From: Stephanodiscus triporus
Taxonomy: Eukaryota > Bacillariophyta > Thalassiosirophyceae > Thalassiosirales > Thalassiosiraceae
Assembly (NCBI GenBank): GCA_036939755.1
Contig: JALLAZ010004344.1
Coordinates: 1-17,289 of the forward strand
DNA length: 17,289 bases
Direction: 5' to 3'
In this document: positions 1 to 9,472 of the stretch, piece after piece
How the letters are laid out: the number at the start of each line of letters is the position of its first letter
Position numbering within the stretch: position 1 is the first letter of the stretch
The notes under the pieces: generated by a model
Seen by the model: only the letters and a program-made list of their open reading frames with translations
Told to the model about the DNA's origin: nothing
Databases searched by the model: none
Position numbers and translations under genes: made by a program

Positions 1-107
1 TGTGGTCTAGCCTCATCGTCTGCTGAATTCAATCCTACGAAACGAGCGCATCGATTGTTATCCCATTCATTGGTCTCATGTTCACTCAGGCGGGCAGTCA
101 GTGTGCA
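1..107 (-). repeat. Direct repeat copy 1: duplicated 5' end of the K+ channel gene (edge of window)
   Basis: The first 55 bases are identical to 3944-3998. That stretch holds the first codons of the K+ channel gene and its upstream sequence. Similarity then continues with small indels to about 107 (matching to about 4060), after which the two copies diverge. On the minus strand the start codon of this copy would lie at 14-16, so only six codons (MRLDHS) are inside the window. A second, paralogous or truncated channel gene may therefore continue leftwards beyond the edge. Seen directly: the repeat. Inferred: the neighbouring gene copy. Confidence 0.85.
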
Positions 108-284
108 TTGACTCACGACAAGTTCCCGCCAGGATGTTGGGAGAGCTAGAGTAGCTAGTAGCAAGATCAATATTTTTTTACCTGGACTGGACTTTGGCGC
201 GCCATCCTGGCGGGAACTTGTCGTGAGTCAATGCACACCACTGACTCCCGCCTGAGTGAACATTACCTAGACCAATGAACGGGT
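62..284. repeat. Fold-back inverted repeat (MITE-like or template-switch palindrome)
   Basis: The left arm (62-136) is almost the exact reverse complement of the right arm (203-284), around a 66-nt spacer at 137-202. The inner 34 bases of each arm pair without mismatch (103-136 with 203-236). Small indels appear further out, and the right arm keeps a CTAGG motif that the left arm lacks. The outer third of the arms also resembles the channel promoter copy at 4005-4060. No transposase is present. It could be a non-autonomous inverted-repeat element or an inverted duplication made during replication. I did not recognise clear target-site duplications. Confidence 0.8.
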
Positions 285-347
285 AGCAAGACTTGCCTCA
301 TCAAGGAACGGGGAAGAGGGATTCTAAACATCCTCCCCTTCAATAAG

Positions 348-965
348 ATGACAAGGATTATGCTGATCGAGTTAATCTATCATGTCGTTCTCTGTCTGAA
401 TGCTTTGCCTGTGAAATCAGGAGTGTCCCAGACATTGTTGCCCCATGAGATCGTTGTGCTACACAAGCTCACCTTTGGCAAACACTGCAAGGGCAGCTTT
501 GGCTCCTTTTGCAATGCGCATGACGAGCCATCTCCGTTGAACTTCATGGTATCCCACACGAGTTCCGCAATGATCTGGGCCCGACTGGTAACCTACAAGG
601 AAACACCGGTGCAAAGATCAAGCAATGCAAATGGACCCCTTTCCCCATGCCCGACTTCGTGATCAGGCAGGTGGAATGTATGGGACAGTCTGACCTCCTT
701 CCCGGAATGTTCGACTTCACCAACCATAAAGGCATCTTATTCAAGTGGAATGAAGAAGTCGACGAGCATCCCGAGGGCATCGTCGAAAAAGAAGATGTGG
801 TCCTGTACCCGCTGCGAAACAGCCAGGGATCATACTTGGGCAGGACCAATCCCTGCCCTTGATCGAAATGGACCTCATTCCCCAAGGCCAGGCAGAGGAC
901 AAAGCAGCTTGCAATGCCAACCTTGGTCCCTTCGACGTCACAGGGAGTGGAGGCACTGCCACCCA
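348..965 (+). pseudogene. Ty1/copia retrotransposon polyprotein fragment, frameshifted
   Basis: This is a decayed piece of a copia-type Pol polyprotein, from the end of the integrase region into the linker before reverse transcriptase. The first segment (348-662) contains NALPVKSGVSQTLLPHEIV and LTFGKHCKGSFG. These resemble the post-integrase stretch of stramenopile copia elements, which typically reads LNAxPxKxGxSxTLSPxxIVxG followed by KHCxxxFG. A frameshift near 645-660 moves the reading to the frame of 647-862, which begins MPDFVIRQVE and matches the family's MPDSVIxRV segment. A second shift near 859 leads into a frame reading LIEMDLIPQGQAEDKA. No intact integrase core, reverse transcriptase, RNase H or primer-binding site is visible, so the copy is dead. 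The family assignment is from recalled consensus. Confidence 0.7.
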
Positions 966-1313
966 CGCACAACGCTCACGTGGCCGGCGACGGAGATGAC
1001 GACGACGACGGCATCCGTGGCCGTGGCAGACCTACCATCACACGCCCCCCAACCACCCCTCATTGTCGACAGCACTGACAACAAAGAGGATGATGATGAA
1101 GCCATCGCAAACGATGGTGACGGTGACGACAACGGCTTCGCCAGGAGGCGAGTGCGTATGAGCCGATGAAGATGATCAGCCCAGGAAAGACAGCACCAAT
1201 CAAATTGATCAACGGTCCTGAGTGGAGCCTGGGGATCTACCGGGCTCTAAGATAGTTGGGTAAATCCCTAGAGCTAGCGTGGAAGAAGGCATTCATCCGC
1301 CCTCTCACCTTAA
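966..1313 (+). other. Low-information stretch between copia fragment and next ORF
   Basis: This stretch is rich in GAC/GAT-type triplets. In one frame it encodes an acidic segment (DNKEDDDEAIANDGDGDD) that could be the remains of the hypervariable acidic linker found in copia polyproteins between integrase and reverse transcriptase. No other gene, RNA or repeat is recognisable here. Confidence 0.3.
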
Positions 1314-1799
1314 ATGTTTAATCTCCGATTACTAAGTTACACTCCGGCAAATACTGCCATCTCCAGCACATGGGGGCCAAAGAATCAATTGCATCAACAC
1401 CCTCCCCCCCACATGCACCCTTCCTTGATCAAGGTACATCCTTTACAAGGAGAAGAACATGCTCCAGATGGATCCAACCTCGTAGGTCAACACGCATACG
1501 AGATGGTCCAGCCCAACAGACGGCGCAAGGTCCAGAAATCGATGGGGGCGATCAAGCAGGTCCTGGGGGAGGGCAAGCGGAAGAAGATCGCCGATTACAG
1601 GGCATACCTGATGAAGTTGGAACGGTTCAATGGACTCTCGACACCGTCGTCGTCGTCGGTGAGTGTGGGGGGTGGGGGCGGTAGGACAGATAACGGCGTC
1701 GGTCCTGCAGACATGGAAGATGCGATGGACACGGAGGCCGAAAATTTGATCCCGAAGAATGTTGAGAGTGCACAACTATGGCATAGGCATTGCCATTGA
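1314..1799 (+). CDS. Unidentified 161-aa reading frame, probably repeat-derived
   Basis: This is an ATG-started open frame with no family I recognise. The N-terminal third is His/Pro-rich and looks non-coding. The middle (about residues 60-105) looks protein-like: it is basic and probably helical, reading NRRRKVQKSMGAIKQVLGEG and then KRKKIADYRAYLMKLERF. After that come a Ser run, a Gly run and an acidic tail. It lies downstream of a dead copia fragment on the same strand, so it may be the remains of the same or another mobile element. It may equally be chance. No splice partners are evident. Confidence 0.2.
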   Translation: MFNLRLLSYTPANTAISSTWGPKNQLHQHPPPHMHPSLIKVHPLQGEEHAPDGSNLVGQHAYEMVQPNRRRKVQKSMGAIKQVLGEGKRKKIADYRAYLMKLERFNGLSTPSSSSVSVGGGGGRTDNGVGPADMEDAMDTEAENLIPKNVESAQLWHRHCH

Positions 1800-2075
1800 G
1801 TTTAGACAAAAGATTGTTCTAACTATTAATGGCAATAGCGTGCCATGCTGGTGAGAATGCAAATGCTGCACTCTCTACTAGGCTACGAGGATCCCCATGC
1901 GTAGGAACTACATATGTGGGTTCGTAGTAATCAGGTATTGTATGTACCTGTCGTGACTTGGCACTCTGTCCTCTAGGGACTCGGGGTAAGGGTACATTAC
2001 GTATGTACCCTTGGGGGAGAGTTCCAACAAAGAATGAAAAGGCGATGGAGTGGAGCTTATTCTTCTTGTCATTAT
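1800..2075. other. Intergenic stretch, possible degraded LTR
   Basis: No gene is evident. A near-palindrome pairs GGGTACAT at 1990-1997 with ATGTACCC at 2003-2010. The motif GTATGTACC recurs here and in inverted form near 4070-4080, on the other side of the channel gene. This hints at a shared dispersed repeat or LTR remnant, but the match is too short to call. Confidence 0.3.
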
Positions 2076-3959
2076 TTAACTAAACGGAAATTTCTCAGAT
2101 GTCTTGCTAGACTTACTCAGTGAATGAAGCATGAAAGTTGCCATGAAATATTTCCACCTCGCACATTCCTTCCATGCTCGCTCATGTTTCTCTAATACCG
2201 CTATTATAACTGAACGCGGCAAGAACAGTACTTTGCTGAAGCCTACGAAGTGACAAGCCATGGGGTGCTCCTTGAATAGAGCATCGTCAACTAAAACCTC
2301 ATTGGCATTAACAGGACCTTGGTGAAACGACTTTGACAACGTTGCGATGCACCCGTCGCCGTGTCGAAATAAGAAGCATCCACGTCCGAGGTCGGGATGC
2401 TCCAAAAATGTTTCGCCGGTTGAAAATTCCATGGTCACACATTGGAGGATCACGCCAGCTTGTTCTTGCGGACAAAGATACTTAGAAGACAAATAAGGTA
2501 TCGTTTCGAGGAGTGAATGAGCCAAGTGAAGTGCGCACACTCGCTGCAGTTCGGGGGATAATATTCTCAGTGTCGGATAAGCATCGTGAAGCGAGCATGA
2601 ATTGTTCGAGTCTAACCAGCTTTTGGTCGCGTTCTCTCTTTGATCGGAGATGAAACGACGAACTCTCGTTGATGAATTCTTGTGGACTGTCCCGATCACC
2701 GACTCGGGAAGATCTTTCTCGACGAAAGCACGAATCATTTGATTCGCTTCGTTCATTCGGGAGGTGAATCCCATCTTAACATTCCCCTTGACAGCCACCA
2801 CTTCGACTAGCCTCCCAATTATGTAAGCCCAGAAGATCCCACACACCAGCATCAATACATTTGCGAAGATATATTCTGCAAGCGTGACGGGTTGAATGTT
2901 TCCATAGCCGATGGAGGTAATAGATTGTATGGCCCAAAACAATGCGAGAAAGTAACGTGACATGCAGTTCTCCCACCCGAGAGGATCGAGCCCCCCCTCG
3001 ACATAATTAGACTCGTACCAGTTTGAAATCCAATTAGCGCTACCCAATAAACTCTCGCTGCTGAAGGATCCCACATTTAAGTACGCTATCCAACACCAAA
3101 TGCACCCAATCCAGTGCGCTATGAGAGTAATCAATAAAAGGAAATACACAAAAAGCGCATGGTCTATATCTATTCGTTCCCATATTCTGCTAAGCACATA
3201 TGAGTGCTCCATCAGTCTTCTTATTCGAAAAAGACGTAGAAGCTTGAAGACACTGATAAAGTTGAATTGGTTCGTCCCATCTTCATAACTCTCGCCCTTC
3301 ATTAACATTTGCTGGGCTGTCATGTAGCCAAAAGTCTCTGAACCAGGCAGCGATGCTAGCAGATTTATGAAAAACAAACTGAATACACAATTGCACAATG
3401 CCGTTGCTGTGAGATACGATGCATTCATCAAACCCCTGCATGCTGTTGTCTTTCACTTACCCGCTTCGAATGTAATGGCGCCTTATTTTCTTGAGGCTGG
3501 TAACGAGGCGACCATGCTTATCGCGATATGGCCGGAAGAAGGGGAGAAAAGAGTCGACTATAGAAAGAGTGAAAAGTTGATAATTCAATAGAAAAGCGCC
3601 TGCGATGCTGAGCACAACCTTACCAAAGAACCCGATGTTCAGGATAATGTTGAATATCCACACTCCCAGAGATACCGCTGAATAAAGTGAAAGGGGCATA
3701 TTTAATTGAACTCCTGGAAAATGTACCAACATCGATTGCACCCAAAAATCTTACCTTGGAAATACCCGCGACTAACACCGAACGAAAAGGGGATGGCAAA
3801 CGCGTAGTACCAAATCGCGAATATCAAGAGCAGATCCCAGACCTGGATCCAGCGATTGTCGGGGAAGATAACATACTTGAGGCTTTTGATATGATAGTCG
3901 ACGAGGACTCGATCGCTCGCGACCGACGAGGTATTGGCATCGCTGTGGTCTAGCCTCAT
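2076..3959 (-). CDS. Voltage-gated K+ channel of the EAG/plant-Shaker (six-TM, CNBD-like) type
   Basis: Four exons: 3755-3959, 3624-3677, 3461-3557 and 2076-3378. The introns are 77, 66 and 82 nt, all GT-AG and in frame, giving 552 aa. Residues 28-60 carry S1 (KSLKYVIFPDNRW, then a hydrophobic helix). S2 is at about 69-87. It is followed by FFRPYRDKHGRLVTSLKKI (93-111), the S2-S3 linker typical of this superfamily, and S3 (about 119-130). S4 has K164, R167, R170, R172 and R173. S5 is at about 192-219. The selectivity filter is TSIGYGN (273-279), with Asn where many channels have Asp, and S6 is at about 283-310. The last 200 residues resemble a C-linker and cyclic-nucleotide-binding homology domain, weak enough that ligand binding is doubtful. 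An in-frame TGA lies just upstream of the chosen ATG. Intron 1 could instead end 36 nt earlier, also in frame. Expected role: K+ flux across plasma or internal membrane. Confidence 0.85.
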
Positions 3960-4060
3960 CGTCTGCTGAATTCAATCCTACGAAACGAGCGCATCGATGG
4001 TCATCCCATTCTTGGTCTAGGTCGATACCTTAATTTCACTCAGATCAGGCGGGGCCGTCA
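3944..4060. repeat. Direct repeat copy 2: channel gene start and promoter
   Basis: This is the partner of the repeat at 1-107, identical over its first 55 bases and diverged after that. It includes the start codon of the complete K+ channel gene (3957-3959). Its distal part also matches, with gaps, both arms of the fold-back element at 62-284, through the shared motifs TTGGTCTAGG and TTCACTCAG. Confidence 0.85.
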
Positions 4061-4431
4061 GTAAAATAAGGTACATACTTACATACGTACGATACTTCTC
4101 CCCCTAGAGTTGTCGTATCTCTAGAAACGTGTCCAAGAGCGTCTACAATATGCCTTCAATCCAACTGAAACATATCGAAGGTAAGAAGGGATGCGAAGGC
4201 ACCTTGCGATCGTTGGACCGCCGATGATACCATTCGATGGGGTTTATGATGCATCTGACTGCTCCATACTTTTGCGTCTCGCCTGTCAATCTTTCGTTCC
4301 AATTATAATACAAATACAGGTTCCCCACTCCTCCGCCGCGTCATTGGTCCTCGACTGTCCGCACCCGGCACCTCGTCGTCACCCTACGCCATCCGCTCTA
4401 TAAATACGACAAAACACACCTGACTCCTTCT
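3960..4431. promoter_or_regulatory. Divergent intergenic region between K+ channel and MYND-finger gene
   Basis: The 472 nt between two divergent start codons must carry both promoters. A TATA-like TATAAATA sits at 4399-4406, 25 nt before the plus-strand ATG. If it is a working TATA box, the transcript leader would be extremely short. A run of TAC/ATAC repeats lies at about 4070-4095. No other motif is certain. Confidence 0.4.
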
Positions 4432-6981
4432 ATGTATATACCAGCGCTTCGTCCATCCCTTTGGCTGTCTTGCATTTCTCGCGAAACCAGCTCGCTCCGA
4501 CATTGTACACGTTGCCAAGGAAAAGTTGACGAACAGGACGATGACATTCGATGTGCCTGTAGAATTTGCCTATATTGCTCCGAAAAGTGCCGCCGTGACG
4601 ATTTCTCCGAGCACGAAACTCGCTGTAATGATATTATCAAAATGATCTATGATATTGAGGAACAAGCGACTCACCTTGAGGACCAGCTAGTGTACTTCGA
4701 CGAATCACTGGAAAACGTCTTAGACGAGAACTTATTTGAGTTCGGTGTTCGTGAATTTGATCGTGGCATATGCCCATCGATTGCAAGGGCATACTTCTTG
4801 AGTCGGCAACGTTTGATTGAAGTTCTGGTAAAAGAAGGACTTGCCCGGGCTGGTTGCCATGGTACAATAATGCCTAATGAGATGGCATTGGATGCTGCAC
4901 TCTTCGAGTGTGTAAACTTGTTTTTCCTTGACAAATACGACAGCTACTATTCTCGAGTGGATGGCTTGCTGCCGAAGAAAGAAATTCTAATGAATCTGTA
5001 CCTATTCACGGGAAGGTATCAACAACTGTATAATCTATGCTGTTTCTACGCAAGAGGTGGAGAGAAATATTTTTCACACTATTCGCAAAGCTACATACAT
5101 CAAATTGGCTCTCCCAACCAGCTATCAAAACAAGACATCACCAACTCATTCTTCCTTGACAACAATCTTCATCATGAAAGTTTCCCAGTGGCTGCTCTGA
5201 ATCATATGTACATCTTGAAACAGATGCTGCACGAGAACATGGAAGTGCTGAGTTGGATTAACAGTCATTTTTTGAACAGCCATGACTGTGTGACAACGAT
5301 AGGGGAGTTCCTCGGATTGAACACAGAGTGGATTGTTTTAGAGAAAGATTGGTACAGGAATCAAGCACTTGAGATTTTGCAGCTTTTCGTTGGATGCAAG
5401 GCATCTGAAGCTCAATTCGGCAAGCTTAATGGTTTCTCTGATTTGTTTTTTAGTTGTGCCAACTTTCAACGGATAAGCTGCTTGATAGCAGACTTTCCTC
5501 AGTTCGACACCGGTAGATCTTCTGCTCATCTTCATCCCCAACATTCGATAAAAACCCTACAGTTGAGTGGCTGTCAACGTCTAACAAATGTCAGTGAAAT
5601 CATGTGGAAAGAATCTCTACGCTTATGCAAAAATGATCACGAATCCATATGCTCAAACTACATTGTGCCTCGCTTCAAAGCTGCGGCTGCTAAGTTGAAT
5701 GAGATTGCTGGCTATGATGCAATCAGCATGAACATTGACCATTTGGCGTGGACAGGAAGCACGCGCGAATCCGGTCCTTCATTTGTCATTACACGTTTTG
5801 TAAGAGATTCAATGGAAATCTGCCACCATCATTTCTTTGAATTTGATGATTTCATCGATTACATGGACTACTGCGATGATGGTGAACTCGAGATGGACTA
5901 TGACCGTCCATACGACTTCACTTACGGCATAATGGCAGCTTGTGTTCTTGAGCGAAAAATCGCACAGGCTTTCTATTACCTCAGTCTATCAAATGGAACA
6001 GCAGATGCAGTTTTGGACATACTTCCTGATGGGAGCAAGTTGCGCCGAGTCCGTCCACCGCCACTGAACCAACACGATCCATTTCTCACGTTTCCCCTGA
6101 GACACTTTACCCAGATTTTATCGCCGGATTTCTCGGACAGAATCAAACTAGTATCTAAGTGGTTGTCTGATGTTACCGATGTTGTTGATGCCCTTTTCAA
6201 TGCTGGCCTTGCTACGAGAGAAAACTTATCCATTTTCTTCGGAGACAGCTCCATTGTCTCGAACACTGTTTGGGATTTGCAACAAGCAAAGCTGAAGACG
6301 AGTCAACAGAGGCTTTCCAAGTTTTTGGTCAACAGGTCATTGTTGGCTGAAGGATGTACTCAATTGGATGCTGCATCTGGGTTGAAAATTCATTCCCTCA
6401 CAATGATCGAAAGAATGCAGGATTTGCAGGATTTGATGAAGGCGACAGGTAAGATCATGGCTGATTCACAGTTTAACATTTTTTAGCTACGGTACAACTT
6501 TTCACAAAATTCTCACCTTGTATCAGATGGACCATTCAAACTTCGTATTACAAACATGACGCCTTTGATTGCTGAATTTCAAGATAGGTTTGGGTCAGAA
6601 TGCCTGGGTAGTACAGGTGCTCGTTGTTTGGAAATTATCAAGGCGAACTGTATTTGGAGTGAATGCTACGGCTCTAAAGGCAAAACAACAGACTTGCATG
6701 ATTTCGACACTGCCGAAGAAGCTTGTAAGCAACTTTTCGACGCCTCAACCCTAGCGGAAGCAATATTAGATTGTGCAGGAATTCCCCGCCTTGTTGTATT
6801 GAATGGTGATGAAAAGACGATGTGGAAATCTGGTTGGCAATACAGAGGTGAATGTCCTTTAGGCGATAAATCTGTTCAAATGGGGAGCCGCATTGCTCTG
6901 GCAATTGACAATACAATGTGTTCACACTGTCGCGCAAGATGTTCTCATAGCAATGCTCGAAATTTTTGGGGAGAACAATGA
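4432..6981 (+). CDS. MYND-type zinc-finger protein, 823 aa, function unknown
   Basis: Two exons (4432-6448 and 6527-6981) flank a 78-nt intron with donor GTAAGA and acceptor TATCAG. Splicing keeps the frame and joins MKAT to DGPFKLRITN. The N-terminus has a MYND-like finger with C25, C28, C41/C43, C46, C49, C53, H61 and C65, containing the typical YCSEKC. MYND fingers usually bind proline-rich partner peptides and often sit in regulators or SET-domain methyltransferases. I see no SET motifs here. The following ~750 residues are probably mostly helical and are unrecognised. An acidic, aromatic patch spans about 468-495 (FDDFIDYMDYCDDGELEMDY). The C-terminus has a small Cys cluster (CSHCRARCSH). 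Starting at the next Met (residue 71) would remove the finger, so the first ATG is preferred. No signal peptide or membrane span is evident. Confidence 0.75.
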
Positions 6982-7374
6982 TACATCTCAAATACATACA
7001 CCACCATCATTTAGTAGTATGAATGCGACCTAACAAGCTAATGATTGACATAGTACTAGCTATGCAGCTCATCCATTAGATGGGTAGCTGAATACTGTAA
7101 GCGCCAACTGAAAAGCTTGCACTTCTCCCTATATTAAATGAAACCTTTCTTTTGCGCCGGCTGCCCCCAAAAAATTAGTTCCATCTCATGCTATACCCGT
7201 TGACACTCCGAGCGACAAGGGGGTGGAATGCGTAGAATTTCTGACTCTCGGCCAAGAACAGTTGTTGTTGAAAGGCAAACTTGTCAGTATCTGCGTCATT
7301 ATTGTGCATCAATATGTGAATGGCTGACGCGGGCGATAAATGTTTGATTCGCAAAGAGCCACGAAGTACTGCAA
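6982..7374. other. Convergent intergenic region, no gene seen
   Basis: This is the shared 3' space between two convergent genes. It is AT-rich, with no reading frame that looks like protein and no recognisable RNA. It should hold both polyadenylation sites. A weak imperfect hairpin (AGCTCATCCA with TGGGTAGCT) lies near 7067-7090. Confidence 0.5.
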
Positions 7375-9192
7375 TTACTCTAGAATTTGCGGTCCATTGT
7401 CCAACTCTGTCACTGAGCCCAGGGCCGCTATCAAATTCGCGTAAACTTCGACTCCCTCGATGAACACGGATTCTTCGAGGTACTCGTCATTTTCATGCAG
7501 CATTATCTTCGAAAAGCAGGCGAAGAAAAAACGGAACGATTATATTTGGTAGAAGATATGCGCAGTCTACATTGCCAGAAAGTCATCGGAGAATTCCTCA
7601 CCTCGGTATTACGCATTGGGCTGAACCCGAATGCCTTGATTCCCAACTGACGTAGAAACCTAGAATCGGTGGCGGCCGGGAATACCTGAGGCACGATCTT
7701 GTGACCCATGCTCGACATCCCGTCGGCGAATACTTGGAACCACGGATTGCTTGCGTCGACCTTCGTCAGCGCATGCTCGTAGTCCATCGGGCCCATCCCG
7801 ACGCTCTTCCATCCCACCGTACAACCCTCCTCGGACGAGGCCGAGCATTCTCGACACCAACCATCGATCATTTCTCCGATCTCTCCAGGCTCGACGTGGG
7901 GGCTTATCCTGATATCGAGGGTACACCTGGCCACGGGGGGGACGCAGTTGTACGCGTACGCGTCCCCCGCCCTCACGCCGGCCTCGAGCGTCGTTATGTT
8001 CAGGCTGGTCACGTCGCCCAACGTCATTTTCCCGCCCCTCCTCAATTCGTGCAGCAGCCTCTGCCGCTTGGCGACGACCGCGTGGGCGCAGTTGGAGTGG
8101 TCGGCCGGGGCGCCGGCCCCGTGAAGGATGTCGCGCTGCTCGTTCCGAAACGCGAGAGCGCGGTTGGCAACGCCTATGATCTGCTCGACGGCGGTGTTCT
8201 CGATGAAGCGCGAACCGTGTCCCGTCCTGCCCGTGGCGGTGACGTCCACCCACCATGGCAACCTCTCCCCGTAGAAGAGCGAGTATGTATCGTCCATGCT
8301 CGCGAGTCCCTCGTCCAGGGCGAGGGCCACTCCCGGCATGGATTTGTACAACGCCGACGAGAGGAACGCCTGCATTCCAGAACCGCCCACCTGAGCGGAT
8401 AGGATACGAGACGAAAAAGATGTCGAATGACGATACGTGAGATGATTCGGCACGTGTGTACTTACTTGGGAAACAAGACGGCCGACCTCCACTTCGCCCT
8501 CTCACCTCTTCGTCGGGGACGAATGTCAGATGAATCGTCCTCTGCGGTCGGAACGACGGATCGACGGAATGCAGCTTGCGAATTGACTCGATGTACTGCA
8601 CGCACACGCACTTCATGTCCTGCGCTCCCCTCCCGTAGATCTGGGTCGACCCGTTCGTTTGCGAAGGAGGGAAGAAAAAAAGAGAGAGAGGGGGGGGGGG
8701 GGGGGGGGGAGAAGAAGAAGAAGAAGAAGGGGGGAATCGAGGCGGAAACGAAACGCCGAATATAAATAATAATAAGAACGCGCAGCAAAAGGAACGACGA
8801 CCGAAGAGCATGCAAACAAAAGGAACGGTGCGAACCTTCCCATCCCTCCGCACGGCGGCGAACGGATCCACGGTCCAATCGTCGACGTTGGCGGGCACGA
8901 CGTCGTAGTGGGAATTGAGTATTATGACCGGCCAATCGGGATGCGCGCCCTCCCACCTCGCGACGACCACCGGACATCCCGGCGTCGACTCGTCGAGGAC
9001 GCCCACGCCCGCGAGGCAACCCACCGATCGGAGACTGCCGAGCAGGTACGACGCGCAGTCGTCGTACGCGCCGCTGGAGGCCGCGACGGAGGATACGGTG
9101 GGGAAGCGTATTATGGATCGGAAGGACGAGATGGCGGCCTCGGCCTCCTCGGGAGAAAGCTTGACCGATCGGGGGCGTTCGTTTGCCGACAT
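7375..9192 (-). CDS. ACY1: Aminoacylase-1-like N-acyl-L-amino-acid amidohydrolase (peptidase M20)
   Basis: Four exons: 8836-9192, 8506-8640, 7602-8390 and 7375-7506. The introns are 195, 115 and 95 nt, giving 470 aa. The enzyme hydrolyses N-acetylated amino acids to acetate and free amino acid, using two zinc ions, in the cytosol. The M20 residues are in place: H95 and D97 in NSHYDVVP, D127 in YGRGAQDMK, the general base E163 with E164 in VPDEE, E191 in ALDEGLA, and H431 in MLHENDEYL. The central domain reads YGERLPWWVDVTATGRTGHG, close to animal aminoacylase-1. The junctions rebuild conserved motifs (DGK/IYGRG, VPDEE/VGG, MRNTE/IMLHE). The donor of intron 1 is an unusual GTTCGC. The frame stays open for 88 codons upstream of the chosen ATG, but family alignment starts near it. 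Human aminoacylase-1 is slightly shorter (about 408 aa). Confidence 0.9.
8646..8740. repeat. Intronic pyrimidine microsatellite in the aminoacylase gene
   Basis: Inside intron 1 of the aminoacylase gene, the plus strand shows a short AG run, about 20 consecutive G (8690-8709), and then a GAA/AAG run. On the coding strand this is a poly-C plus CTT tract ending some 45 nt before the CCCAG acceptor at 8641-8645. It could extend the polypyrimidine tract of the 3' splice site. Such a run is prone to length variation and sequencing error. Confidence 0.9.
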
Positions 9193-9472
9193 GAATATTT
9201 TACGCTTACGGGCGCCCTCAATCAATTGGGGGGTGGTCAACTGAGGCCAAACGTACTGCACGTTAAGATGTATTATTTCCCACGTGAAAAATAACTTCAA
9301 GTCTTGGCTCCCCGGCATGGTTCCTTCAATCGATCTCTTTTGTCGAAGAACGAAGTCCCACATCAATCGCCAGAAGAGACCTCTCGATCGTTCCTCTTCA
9401 TCAATGGATCGCGAATTTATGTTTAGAATCAAGTAATAATAGAGCAACGACGGCATAAATCAAGGCACGAGG
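9193..9472. promoter_or_regulatory. Divergent promoter region with a G-box core
   Basis: These are the 280 nt between the aminoacylase start (minus) and the DUF2358 start (plus). A CACGTG palindrome lies at 9281-9286 in the context CCCACGTGAAA, the core recognised by many bZIP and bHLH factors. One hexamer can occur by chance, so function is only suggested. No clear TATA box is seen at the expected distance for either gene. Confidence 0.35.

Noticed and set aside
544..972. Minus-strand 142-aa frame over the copia fragment
   Set aside because: The plus strand carries the copia-like motifs, and this frame shows no family features.
7701..8402. Long plus-strand frame (233 aa) opposite the aminoacylase
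   Set aside because: It is antisense to well-conserved aminoacylase exons. High GC and few stops explain the open frame, and it has no protein-like motifs.
9193..9456. N-terminal extension of the aminoacylase (88 codons upstream of the chosen ATG)
   Set aside because: The frame is open, but the added sequence has no family match and would use most of the divergent promoter. The ATG at 9192 lies close to the family start.
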